Assembly: GCA_900539175.1 (NCBI GenBank)
Contig: UQAW01000053.1
Coordinates: 1 to 27,800, forward strand
Length of the DNA stretch: 27,800 bases
Direction: 5' to 3'
DNA from: an uncultured Lachnospiraceae bacterium
GTDB taxonomy: Bacteria; Bacillota; Clostridia; Lachnospirales; Lachnospiraceae
Position 1 is the stretch's first letter. Each line of letters opens with the position of its first letter. Positions 14,949-22,228 of this stretch are shown one piece after another. The notes beneath the pieces were generated by a model. It saw only the letters and a list, made by a program, of their open reading frames with translations, ran no database searches and was not told the DNA's origin. Made by a program: the position numbers and the translations under genes.

Positions 14949-16739
14949 ATGAGTGAAAAATTCAACAATGACGAAAAAAGCCAGGAGATGATTGGCACAG
15001 GCAGCAGGGCAGATGCAGAAACCTTTGCAGAAACATATGAAAATGCTGGTATAGATGCAGATGTGGATATAAAATCCAATGTTGATATCGAGACAAACCG
15101 AAACACCAATCCAGGTGAGAATAACAATCCAGGTACGAATACAACCTATAGCTGGGTAAATCCAAGAATTAATCATGAGACGAGCGGAAACAGAACTCAG
15201 GCAGATGATATAGCAAAGCATGCGGTGGAGCATGTAAATGGCAGTAGTTCTTACGTACATCAGGCACAAGATACAACCGCTGGTTATCAGCAGTCCGGAA
15301 ATGCAGATACAAGTTATCAGCAGACAAATCCAGACAGTAATTTTAATCAGACGGGGAAGGAACAGCAGCACACGTATTATAGTGTGAATAAGTCTATTGC
15401 AGAACCGTTTCATGAGAAAACCAGGAAACAAAAAAAGGTCCGTAAGCCGGGAACACCTATGAACATGAGAAAACGTTGGACGATCAATATTGCTATGGCA
15501 CTTGTGTTTGGTCTGGTGGCCGGCAGCGTAACTTATGGTGTAAACTATGCAGGGAATAAACTGAATGGTGACGGCACTGCACCAGCGATTCAGAATACGG
15601 TGGTGGCTTCCGGAAATAAAAATAATTCGGATGGGGTCACCACAGCCAGTTCCACGAATAGTGACAGCGTATATAGTGTTTCTGAAGTTGCCAAAAACGC
15701 AATGCCTTCCATGGTGGCAATTTCCACAGAGACAGTTGAGACAGTCCAAAGCTTTTTCGGTACGTATTCCCAGACGGTTCCTGCCAGCGGAAGCGGTGTA
15801 ATTGTGGGTCAGAATGAGGATGAGCTTTTAATTGCAACGAATAACCATGTAGTGACAGGAGCAACGAAGGTATCTGTAGCATTTATTGATGATACGACCG
15901 TAGAGGCCCAGATTAAGGGCAATGATGCTGATAATGATCTTGCCGTTGTAGCTGTGAACCTCTCTGATATTCCGGAAGAAACGATGAGTGCAATTAAGAT
16001 TGCAACACTGGGAGACTCTGATGAACTGGAAATTGGGGAAGAAGTCGTTGCGATCGGAAATGCTCTGGGCTATGGACAGTCAGTAACAAACGGAATTGTA
16101 AGCGCCGTAAATCGTACAGTAAGCACACAGGATGAAGCAACTGGAGCAACAACGGAATCTGATGGACTGATACAGACCAATGCAGCTATTAATCCAGGCA
16201 ACAGCGGCGGTGCATTACTGAACATGAGGGGCGAACTGATTGGAATTAACGAAGCAAAATATTCCAGTACCAGCGTAGAAGGAATGGGGTTTGCAATCCC
16301 TCTTGCGAAGGCAGAACCAATCCTTCAGAATCTGATGAGCATTCAGACCCGCAGTAAGGTAGATGATAACGATGCATCCTATATCGGAATAACCGGAAAA
16401 AATGTTTCGTCCGACACCAATAATGCCTACGGTATTCCGGTCGGTGTGTTCGTGGACTCTCTGGAAGAAGGTGGTCCCGCAGAAAAAGCAGGAATAAAAT
16501 CCGGAGATATTATCACTGAACTGGACGGAAGAAAAATCACTACCATGAATGATCTGAAAGGTGCTTTGGAATATTACGCAAAAGGCGAAACCATAGAAGT
16601 AAAAATACAGCGCATGGGTGACGGCGAATACAAAGAACAAACCCTCACCGTAACCCTCGGAGCAAAATCCGACATGCAGACAACCACTCAAAATCAATCC
16701 AATCAACGTCAGCAGCAAAGGAATCCTTTCGGGGAATAA
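14949..16739 (+). CDS. htrA: HtrA/DegP-family membrane-anchored serine protease
   Basis: This 596-residue trypsin-like protease is for envelope protein quality control. Residues 1-170 are a long cytoplasmic, low-complexity segment rich in Asn, Thr, Gln and Asp. A single membrane helix (~177-200) follows a basic patch (KTRKQKKVRK). The outside part has a protease domain with catalytic H300 (TNNHVV), D330 (DNDLAVV) and S419 (NPGNSGGALL), then one PDZ domain (~480-575; YIGITG, PAEKAGIKSGDII). A Gln/Asn-rich tail closes the chain. The ATG at 14949 has AGAGAGG upstream; the frame is open from 14910 but that stretch lacks a ribosome site. The cytoplasmic segment is much longer than in Bacillus HtrA as I recall it. 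It is monocistronic, with a strong terminator behind it. Confidence 0.93.
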   Translation: MSEKFNNDEKSQEMIGTGSRADAETFAETYENAGIDADVDIKSNVDIETNRNTNPGENNNPGTNTTYSWVNPRINHETSGNRTQADDIAKHAVEHVNGSSSYVHQAQDTTAGYQQSGNADTSYQQTNPDSNFNQTGKEQQHTYYSVNKSIAEPFHEKTRKQKKVRKPGTPMNMRKRWTINIAMALVFGLVAGSVTYGVNYAGNKLNGDGTAPAIQNTVVASGNKNNSDGVTTASSTNSDSVYSVSEVAKNAMPSMVAISTETVETVQSFFGTYSQTVPASGSGVIVGQNEDELLIATNNHVVTGATKVSVAFIDDTTVEAQIKGNDADNDLAVVAVNLSDIPEETMSAIKIATLGDSDELEIGEEVVAIGNALGYGQSVTNGIVSAVNRTVSTQDEATGATTESDGLIQTNAAINPGNSGGALLNMRGELIGINEAKYSSTSVEGMGFAIPLAKAEPILQNLMSIQTRSKVDDNDASYIGITGKNVSSDTNNAYGIPVGVFVDSLEEGGPAEKAGIKSGDIITELDGRKITTMNDLKGALEYYAKGETIEVKIQRMGDGEYKEQTLTVTLGAKSDMQTTTQNQSNQRQQQRNPFGE

Positions 16740-16770
16740 AAAATTTATAAATATAAATAATAACAACAAG

Positions 16771-16826
16771 AAAGTCAGGCTTCCGGCACTCATAAATCAA
16801 TTTGCCGAAACCTGACTTTTCTTTTT
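16771..16826 (+). terminator. Intrinsic terminator after htrA
   Basis: A long stem (AAAGTCAGG...CCTGACTTT with a GGCA/TGCC inner part) is followed by TTCTTTTT. It separates htrA from the clpX-like gene. Confidence 0.85.
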
Positions 16827-16933
16827 AAACAGACCTGCTCTTTTCCGTCCTGTTCCTCCATAGTTTATAAATTCTTTACTTGTGGCAATACATAATATCA
16901 TATATAATGAGAGAAGAAAGTGAGGAAAGTATC

Positions 16934-18391
16934 ATGTCAGAAGACAAAGATAAGATAGATACGCTGTCTGGTTACGAAGAGGCAGCGGACAAACAAGCAG
17001 AGTGTAAACAGTCATCCGGGACAGACGATGACACACAATATGAAAAAGTCTGTTTTATGTGCAGAAGGCCTGAGAGTAAAGCCGGAAAGATGATTGATCT
17101 TCCCGGAAGTATTCATATTTGCACGGATTGCATGCAGAAGAGTTTTGATACCATGAATCAGGGAAATATCAACTACAACGATCTTCTGAACAATCTTCCG
17201 CCGAATGTGAGCATGATTGATCTTTCTTCCCTGCAGAACCAGATTCCTCCAAAGCAGCGGGTGAAGAAAAAAAAGGAGGAAAAGAAAGAAAAGCCAAAGA
17301 AAGAATTTTCGGTTCAGGACATACCTGCGCCGCATATACTGAAACGTAAGCTGGATGAATACGTGATTGGACAGGAAAAGGCCAAAAAAGTTATGTCGGT
17401 CGCTGTTTATAATCACTATAAGCGGGTATTTGCATCTCAGGAGGATGGCGTTGAGATTGAAAAATCCAACATGTTGATGATTGGTCCGACCGGTTCAGGA
17501 AAAACCTATCTGGTACAGATGCTGGCAAGACTTCTGGATGTACCGCTTGCGCTTACAGACGCCACATCACTGACTGAGGCAGGCTATATTGGTGATGATA
17601 TTGAGAGTGTAGTAAGCAAGCTTTTGGCGGCAGCGGACAACGATGTGGAACGTGCGGAGCATGGCATCATATTTATTGATGAGATAGATAAACTTGCAAA
17701 GAAGAAAACTACGAATCAGAGGGATGTCAGCGGTGAGGCAGTGCAGCAGGGGATGCTGAAACTTTTGGAAGGAAGTGATATAGAGGTTCCGGTGGGGGCA
17801 AACTCGAAGAATGCCATGGTTCCTCTCACTACGGTGAATACGAGAAACATCTTATTTATCTGCGGCGGCGCATTTCCGGATTTGACAGATATTATAAAAG
17901 AACGTCTGAACAAAAAATCTTCTATGGGATTTCAGGGAGAGCTAAAAGATAAGTATGATGATGAACCGAATTTGTTGTCAAAGGTCACGGTGGATGATCT
18001 GAGAAATTTTGGAATGATTCCGGAGTTTCTGGGCAGACTACCGATCTTGTTTACGCTGGATGCGTTGACAGAGGATATGATGGTTCAGATTTTGAAAGAA
18101 CCTCGGAATGCGATTCTGAAACAGTACCAGAAACTGCTTGCTATGGATGAGGTGAAATTGACTTTTGATGAAGGAGCATTGCATGCCATCGCAAAGACGG
18201 CTATGGAAAAGCATACGGGAGCGCGGGCGCTTCGGGCAATCATCGAGGAGTTTATGTTAGATATCATGTATGAGATTCCCAAGGATGATAATATTGGTGA
18301 AGTTGTCATTACAAAAGAGTATATTGAACATACGGGCGGACCTCAGATTTTGCTGAGGGGCCAGGAAGTGCAAAGGCTGGGCGTACATTAG
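16934..18391 (+). CDS. clpX: ClpX-like AAA+ unfoldase, divergent
   Basis: This 485-residue ATP-dependent unfoldase is expected to feed substrates to ClpP. It has a zinc-binding domain with C40, C43, C63 and C66 (CFMC...CTDC), then a lysine-rich linker (~110-135) longer than usual. The AAA+ module has Walker A GPTGSGKT (K190), pore loop GYIG (217-220), Walker B IIFIDEID (D249, E250), and sensor/arginine region PEFLGRLPILF. The C-terminal domain has GARALRAIIEEFMLDIMYE. The ClpP-docking IGF loop is MGF (331-333). The RKH loop that reads the ssrA tag in canonical ClpX appears as GANSKNAM (288-295). The gene is not next to tig/clpP/lon. I infer a second, specialised ClpX. The ATG at 16934 has GAGGAA 6 nt upstream; a TTG at 16880 is rejected. 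Confidence 0.88.
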   Translation: MSEDKDKIDTLSGYEEAADKQAECKQSSGTDDDTQYEKVCFMCRRPESKAGKMIDLPGSIHICTDCMQKSFDTMNQGNINYNDLLNNLPPNVSMIDLSSLQNQIPPKQRVKKKKEEKKEKPKKEFSVQDIPAPHILKRKLDEYVIGQEKAKKVMSVAVYNHYKRVFASQEDGVEIEKSNMLMIGPTGSGKTYLVQMLARLLDVPLALTDATSLTEAGYIGDDIESVVSKLLAAADNDVERAEHGIIFIDEIDKLAKKKTTNQRDVSGEAVQQGMLKLLEGSDIEVPVGANSKNAMVPLTTVNTRNILFICGGAFPDLTDIIKERLNKKSSMGFQGELKDKYDDEPNLLSKVTVDDLRNFGMIPEFLGRLPILFTLDALTEDMMVQILKEPRNAILKQYQKLLAMDEVKLTFDEGALHAIAKTAMEKHTGARALRAIIEEFMLDIMYEIPKDDNIGEVVITKEYIEHTGGPQILLRGQEVQRLGVH

Positions 18392-18487
18392 AGCGTGCAG
18401 GAGAAAGGAATTCTCGAACACATTCCAAAGAGATGTTCCGGCAGAAAATAAAGCAAAGAGTTCATGAGAACAGAAAGGAGCAGGTAT

Positions 18488-19039
18488 ATGTCAACTGATT
18501 TTTTTGAAAATTTAGGAAAGACGCTTACTGAGAAGGCAAAGAGCGTTGGAGAAAGGACAGATGAGTTTATTGCAATCCAGAAGCTGCGCAGTCAGCAGAG
18601 TTCTTTGGAAAGTGAAGTAAAGAAGAACTATAAGGTGATTGGAGAAATGGTTTATCAGAAATTCCTGAAGGGCGAGCCATATGGTGAAGACATTGTAGAG
18701 TTATGTCAGGAAATTATTCAGCTTCAGAGCGAAATTGCAGAATGTAAAGAAACAATTGCGAATAAAAGAGGTAAAAATATTTGCCCGGCCTGCGGAGCAA
18801 GTGCACCCCGTGAGGCTGATTTCTGTATGAAGTGCGGATCTGCGATTCCAAAACCGGAAGAGACAGAAGATGCAAAATTTGAGGATGCAGAAGACATTTT
18901 TGAAGAGGATTTTGATGAGGAAGCTGATGAAGACAAGAGTGATGCTGCTGCTTCATCAGAAGAGCCTGAGGTGATGCCGGAAACAGAAGATGCCGGGATT
19001 ACGGCTGAGGGTACGGAATTAAAAGAGGAGCAGGTATGA
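18488..19039 (+). CDS. Zinc-ribbon, coiled-coil acidic protein of unknown function
   Basis: The protein has 183 residues. The N-terminal ~95 residues look helical and coiled (EKAKSVGERTDEF, LRSQQSSLESEVKKNYKVIG). A double-CxxC zinc ribbon follows at ~98-120 (CPACGASAPREADFCMKCG). The last ~65 residues are almost entirely Glu, Asp, Ala and Ser and likely disordered. Zinc-ribbon proteins of this shape are common in Clostridia next to membrane-protein genes, but I recognise no defined function. The ATG at 18488 has AAAGGAG upstream; the in-frame start at 18464 lacks one. Its stop overlaps the lspA start (ATGA), so it is coupled to lspA and then popT. A 96-nt gap without a terminator separates it from the ClpX-like gene, so shared transcription is possible. 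Confidence 0.8.
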   Translation: MSTDFFENLGKTLTEKAKSVGERTDEFIAIQKLRSQQSSLESEVKKNYKVIGEMVYQKFLKGEPYGEDIVELCQEIIQLQSEIAECKETIANKRGKNICPACGASAPREADFCMKCGSAIPKPEETEDAKFEDAEDIFEEDFDEEADEDKSDAAASSEEPEVMPETEDAGITAEGTELKEEQV

Positions 19040-19515
19040 TTTTTATCATCCTCTTATTGACTGTTTTTCTTGTGGATCTATTATTGAAGAAGTATGTGGA
19101 AGCAAAGGTAAAGAGCGGGGAAAGGCATCTGCTTGCCGGCGGGAAGATACTGGTGAGAAAGCTGCATAATGATGGTTTGGCTTTTGGAACGCTGTCGGAA
19201 AAACCGGAACTTATTGAACGGGGAACGGCAGGTCTTCTTGGAGTGTTGGCGGTTTACTTTGCATGGCTGCTCTGTCAGCCGGGAAAGAAAGTGAAAAAGA
19301 CCGGAATCAGTATGGTGATCGGCGGCGGCCTTTGTAATTGGTTTGACCGTTTTCACCAGGGGTTTGTGACGGATTATCTCAGCATTCCATGTCGATGGAA
19401 AAAGCTGCAATCTATCGTCTTTAATCTTTCTGACATCTGTATCTTTGTGGGAAGCTTCCTGTATTTTGTGGGAAGTATTTTCGGTAAAGCAGGAAAGACG
19501 GAGGGCAAACGTTGA
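19036..19515 (+). CDS. lspA: Signal peptidase II (lipoprotein signal peptidase), divergent
   Basis: The protein has 159 residues with four predicted membrane helices. It matches the LspA signature in order: an early D-x-x-x-K (VDLLLKKYV), HNDGLAFG for the NxG block, GGLCNWFDRFHQGFVTDYL holding catalytic D113, and IVFNLSDICIF holding catalytic D133. LspA cuts the signal peptide of lipoproteins after lipid attachment, in the cytoplasmic membrane. The motifs are intact although flanking sequence is not typical (for example the segment before DYLSIPCRWKK), so a specialised paralogue is possible. It starts inside the end of the zinc-ribbon gene and its stop overlaps the popT start, giving a tightly coupled trio. 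Confidence 0.85.
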   Translation: MIFIILLLTVFLVDLLLKKYVEAKVKSGERHLLAGGKILVRKLHNDGLAFGTLSEKPELIERGTAGLLGVLAVYFAWLLCQPGKKVKKTGISMVIGGGLCNWFDRFHQGFVTDYLSIPCRWKKLQSIVFNLSDICIFVGSFLYFVGSIFGKAGKTEGKR

Positions 19516-20312
19516 ATAAAGAGAATCATGGAATCGTAGTAGCTGCAAAAGGTCTGGTGATAGGAGCCACGATGCTGGTTCCGGGAATATCCGGAGGATC
19601 TATGGCCATGGTTTTGGGAATTTATGACCGTCTGATTCAGGCGGTCAGTTCCTTTTTTAAGGATAAAAAGGGGAATTTGTTGTTTCTTGTTGAGTTTACG
19701 GCAGCCGCACTGCTGGGAATGTTTCTGTTGGCAAAGCCGTTGGAAATGTTGATGGGGAACTGTGAGAAACCTATGATGTATTTCTTTATCGGAGTGGTAC
19801 TTGGCGGTTGTCCGATTATCTTCAGAGAAGCTGGAGTTGATTCCTTCTGCTGGAAAGCAGTTGGATATCTTGCACTTGGAGCGGTAATTGTGACCAGTCT
19901 TCGTTATCTTCCGGAGAATATGCTGGAGATGACGCCTGGAGGTGCGGCAGGATTTCTGACTCAGATTGCAGGAGGTGCGGTGATTTCAATAGCCTTGATT
20001 CTGCCTGGAATCAGTGTTACCTATATGCTCCTGGTTCTGGGAATGTATCGTAGGGTTCTGGAGGCAATTGGGAGTTTGAATCTTGGATATTTATTTCCTC
20101 TCGCTTTAGGACTTCTGATGGGTATCCTGCTACTGACGAAAAGTCTTGAGATTGCCATGAAGCGTTTCCCGCAGGCAACCTATATGATGATTCTGGGGTT
20201 TGTGCTTGGATCGGTTGGGCAGGTGCTTCCCGGAATTCCCCAGGGATATGAAATACTTACAGCATTTGCAGCGCTTGTACTGGGGTTTCTGCTTGTCTAT
20301 AAGATCGGGTGA
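19512..20312 (+). CDS. popT: DUF368 family polyprenyl-phosphate transporter (PopT)
   Basis: This 266-residue multi-helix membrane protein has the DUF368 signature GATMLVPGISGGSMAMVLG near residues 18-36 and a second, inverted-repeat-like copy LILPGISVTYMLLVLGMY near 160-178. The two copies suggest internal duplication. DUF368 proteins were reported in 2023 as PopT, which with the DedA family protein UptA returns undecaprenyl phosphate from the outer to the inner leaflet. The start is TTG at 19512, with GGAGGG 6 nt upstream and overlap with the lspA stop (TTGA). It recycles the lipid carrier used by the glycan cluster upstream and by UppP downstream in this window. No convincing terminator follows; a loose hairpin AGGAATTGTAG/CTACAGTTCCT spans about 20355-20417. 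Confidence 0.88.
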   Translation: MNKENHGIVVAAKGLVIGATMLVPGISGGSMAMVLGIYDRLIQAVSSFFKDKKGNLLFLVEFTAAALLGMFLLAKPLEMLMGNCEKPMMYFFIGVVLGGCPIIFREAGVDSFCWKAVGYLALGAVIVTSLRYLPENMLEMTPGGAAGFLTQIAGGAVISIALILPGISVTYMLLVLGMYRRVLEAIGSLNLGYLFPLALGLLMGILLLTKSLEIAMKRFPQATYMMILGFVLGSVGQVLPGIPQGYEILTAFAALVLGFLLVYKIG

Positions 20313-20447
20313 GTTTTCTGCATGAATGTGTATAAACAGTGCTTTTTGCAGGAGATAAGGAATTGTAGAGAAACAGGCAAGTCAAGATGCATGAGTTATT
20401 TTCCTACAGTTCCTAACTACGATTTGAATAAAAAATACAAAAAAGTA

Positions 20448-20476
20448 TTGACATTTGTTCTGGAATTTAGTAGAAT
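20448..20476 (+). promoter_or_regulatory. Promoter of tRNA-Leu copy 1
   Basis: TTGACA (20448-20453), 17-nt spacer, TAGAAT (20471-20476). A hairpin CAAGTG-AGAAA-CACTTG (20485-20501) forms at the predicted 5' end of the precursor. Confidence 0.85.
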
Positions 20477-20512
20477 AGTTTCTGCAAGTGAGAAACACTT
20501 GAAAAGAGAAAT

Positions 20513-20596
20513 GCAGGGATGGCGGAATTGGCAGACGCGCAGGCTTCAGGTGCCTGTGGTAGCAATATCGTGAGGGTTCAAGTCCCTTTCCCTGCA
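20513..20596 (+). tRNA. tRNA-Leu (anticodon CAG), copy 1
   Basis: This 84-nt class II tRNA has acceptor GCAGGGA/TCCCTGC, an anticodon stem CAGGC/GCCTG around TTCAGGT (anticodon CAG, reading CUG), a long variable arm and a TTCAAGT T-loop. CCA is not encoded. It is identical to copy 2. Confidence 0.97.
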
Positions 20597-20602
20597 CGTC
20601 CG

Positions 20603-20632
20603 GGATCATTGCAGATGCAGTGATCCTTTTTT
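20603..20632 (+). terminator. Terminator of tRNA-Leu copy 1
   Basis: GGATCATTGC/GCAGTGATCC hairpin followed by six T. Confidence 0.85.
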
Positions 20633-20710
20633 GCTGTTTAGCAAGCAGAGATGTTGTGGGAAGCAATTTTCAAACTTGCTCAGAAAATTCAAAAAAGTGC
20701 GAAAAAAGTA

Positions 20711-20739
20711 TTGACATTTGGAAGGGAATTTAGTAGAAT
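20711..20739 (+). promoter_or_regulatory. Promoter of tRNA-Leu copy 2
   Basis: TTGACA (20711-20716), 17-nt spacer, TAGAAT (20734-20739). It is followed by a leader hairpin GCAAG/CTTGC (20747-20767) that keeps the fold of copy 1 with changed sequence. Confidence 0.85.
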
Positions 20740-20780
20740 ACTTTTTGCAAGCGCAAAAGGTACTTGCGAAAAGAAGAAAT

Positions 20781-20864
20781 GCAGGGATGGCGGAATTGGC
20801 AGACGCGCAGGCTTCAGGTGCCTGTGGTAGCAATATCGTGAGGGTTCAAGTCCCTTTCCCTGCA
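20781..20864 (+). tRNA. tRNA-Leu (anticodon CAG), copy 2
   Basis: This 84-nt tRNA is identical to copy 1 and lies 268 bp downstream. Only the tRNA body is strictly conserved; leader and trailer have diverged, which points to an old tandem duplication under selection or gene conversion. Confidence 0.97.
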
Positions 20865-20870
20865 CGTTTG

Positions 20871-20900
20871 GGATCATCGTAGATACGGTGGTCCTTTTTT
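20871..20900 (+). terminator. Terminator of tRNA-Leu copy 2
   Basis: GGATCATCGT/ACGGTGGTCC hairpin with several G-T pairs, followed by six T. Base changes relative to copy 1 keep the pairing. Confidence 0.8.
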
Positions 20901-20960
20901 GTTTCGTAAAAGTGCATAAAAAATATGGCTGCCGAAAGAATATTTTGACGATGAAAAAGG

Positions 20961-20989
20961 TTGAAATGCGTCGGGAAGTGTGGTAAACT
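20961..20989 (+). promoter_or_regulatory. carAB promoter and leader
   Basis: TTGAAA (20961-20966), 17-nt spacer, TAAACT (20984-20989). The ~155-nt leader has a weak 5-bp hairpin with a T run (21003-21026) and a perfect 9-bp hairpin AAAGAGTTT/AAACTCTTT (21060-21085). I saw no PyrR-binding consensus. Confidence 0.6.
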
Positions 20990-21151
20990 CTTTAAGATTA
21001 AAGGAGACCAAATTCTCTTTTTTTTTGCGCAAAGGCAGATGAGCGGTATTTTTTTCAGAAAAGAGTTTGGGACACGAAACTCTTTGGCGTAAAATCAAAT
21101 GCGGGAAAAAATAGAAGGTACCGTTTTTATGAAAGAAAGGAACAAGGTGGA

Positions 21152-22228
21152 ATGATGAAAGCTTTTCTAATTCTAGAAGATGGACACGTATTCACGGGAA
21201 CAAGTATTGGTTCTAAAAAAGAAATTATCAGCGAAATCGTATTTAATACTTCTATGACAGGATATCTTGAAGTATTGACGGATCCATCCTACGCCGGTCA
21301 GACTGTCTGTATGACATATCCGCTGATTGGTAACTATGGTATTTGTTATGAAGATCAGGAATCTTTAAGACCGTGGCCGGATGGATATATTGTAAGAGAA
21401 TTGTCCAGAATCCCCAGCAACTTCCGTTGTCAGGACACTATTCAGAACTTTCTGAAACGTTTCGATATCCCTGGAATCGCAGGAATTGATACACGTGCAT
21501 TGACCAGAATCCTTCGTGAGAAAGGTACGATGAACGGTATGATCACAACCAATGAAAACTATAATCTTGATGAAATCATTCCCCAGTTAAAAGCATATAG
21601 AACAGGAAAAGTTGTTGAAAAAGTTACCTGTTCCGAGAAAAAAGTATTAAAAGGCAAGGGATATAAAGTAGCCCTTATGGATTTTGGCGCAAAAAGTAAT
21701 ATCGCCCGTTCTCTGAATGAAAGAGGCTGTGAGGTTACGATTTATCCGGCACTGACCAGCGCCGAGGAGATTCTGGAAACGAATCCGGACGGAATTATGT
21801 TGTCTAATGGACCGGGAGATCCGAAGGAATGCGCATCAATCATCAAAGAAATTAAGAAATTATATGATTCAGAGGTACCGATTTTTGCTATTTGTCTGGG
21901 ACATCAGTTGATGGCGCTGGCAACCGGTGCGGATACCAAAAAGATGAAATACGGTCATCGCGGCGGGAATCATCCAGTTAAGGATTTAGAGACAGGGCGC
22001 GTTTATATTTCTTCACAGAATCATGGATATGTGGTGGATACGGAAGCTCTGGATCCGAAAGTTGCGGAGCCGGCATTTGTGAATGTGAATGATGGAACTA
22101 ATGAGGGATTGAAGTATATCGGTAAGAATATCTTTACGGTGCAGTTCCATCCGGAAGCATGCCCGGGTCCTCAGGATTCCGGATACTTATTTGACAGATT
22201 TATCAGTATGATGGGAGGGAATAAATAA
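21152..22228 (+). CDS. carA: Carbamoyl-phosphate synthase, small (glutaminase) subunit
   Basis: CarA hydrolyses glutamine and channels ammonia to CarB for carbamoyl phosphate, used in pyrimidine and arginine synthesis. The 358-residue chain has the N-terminal CPSase small domain (ALILEDG-like FLILEDGHVFTG, MTGYLEVLTDPSYAGQ) and a class I glutamine amidotransferase domain from ~170. That domain has the oxyanion/nucleophile motif AICLGHQLMALA (nucleophile C248) and FHPEACPGP with the catalytic His and Glu. ATG codons at 21152 and 21155 are both possible behind AAGGTGG. The stop overlaps the carB start by 1 nt (TAATG). Confidence 0.97.
   Translation: MMKAFLILEDGHVFTGTSIGSKKEIISEIVFNTSMTGYLEVLTDPSYAGQTVCMTYPLIGNYGICYEDQESLRPWPDGYIVRELSRIPSNFRCQDTIQNFLKRFDIPGIAGIDTRALTRILREKGTMNGMITTNENYNLDEIIPQLKAYRTGKVVEKVTCSEKKVLKGKGYKVALMDFGAKSNIARSLNERGCEVTIYPALTSAEEILETNPDGIMLSNGPGDPKECASIIKEIKKLYDSEVPIFAICLGHQLMALATGADTKKMKYGHRGGNHPVKDLETGRVYISSQNHGYVVDTEALDPKVAEPAFVNVNDGTNEGLKYIGKNIFTVQFHPEACPGPQDSGYLFDRFISMMGGNK

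Noticed and set aside
16880..16933. Upstream TTG start for the ClpX-like gene
   Set aside because: The ATG at 16934 has a good ribosome site; the extra residues do not resemble ClpX.
20322..20573. An 83-codon + strand frame ending in the first tRNA-Leu
   Set aside because: It runs over the tRNA promoter and into the tRNA body and has no family features.
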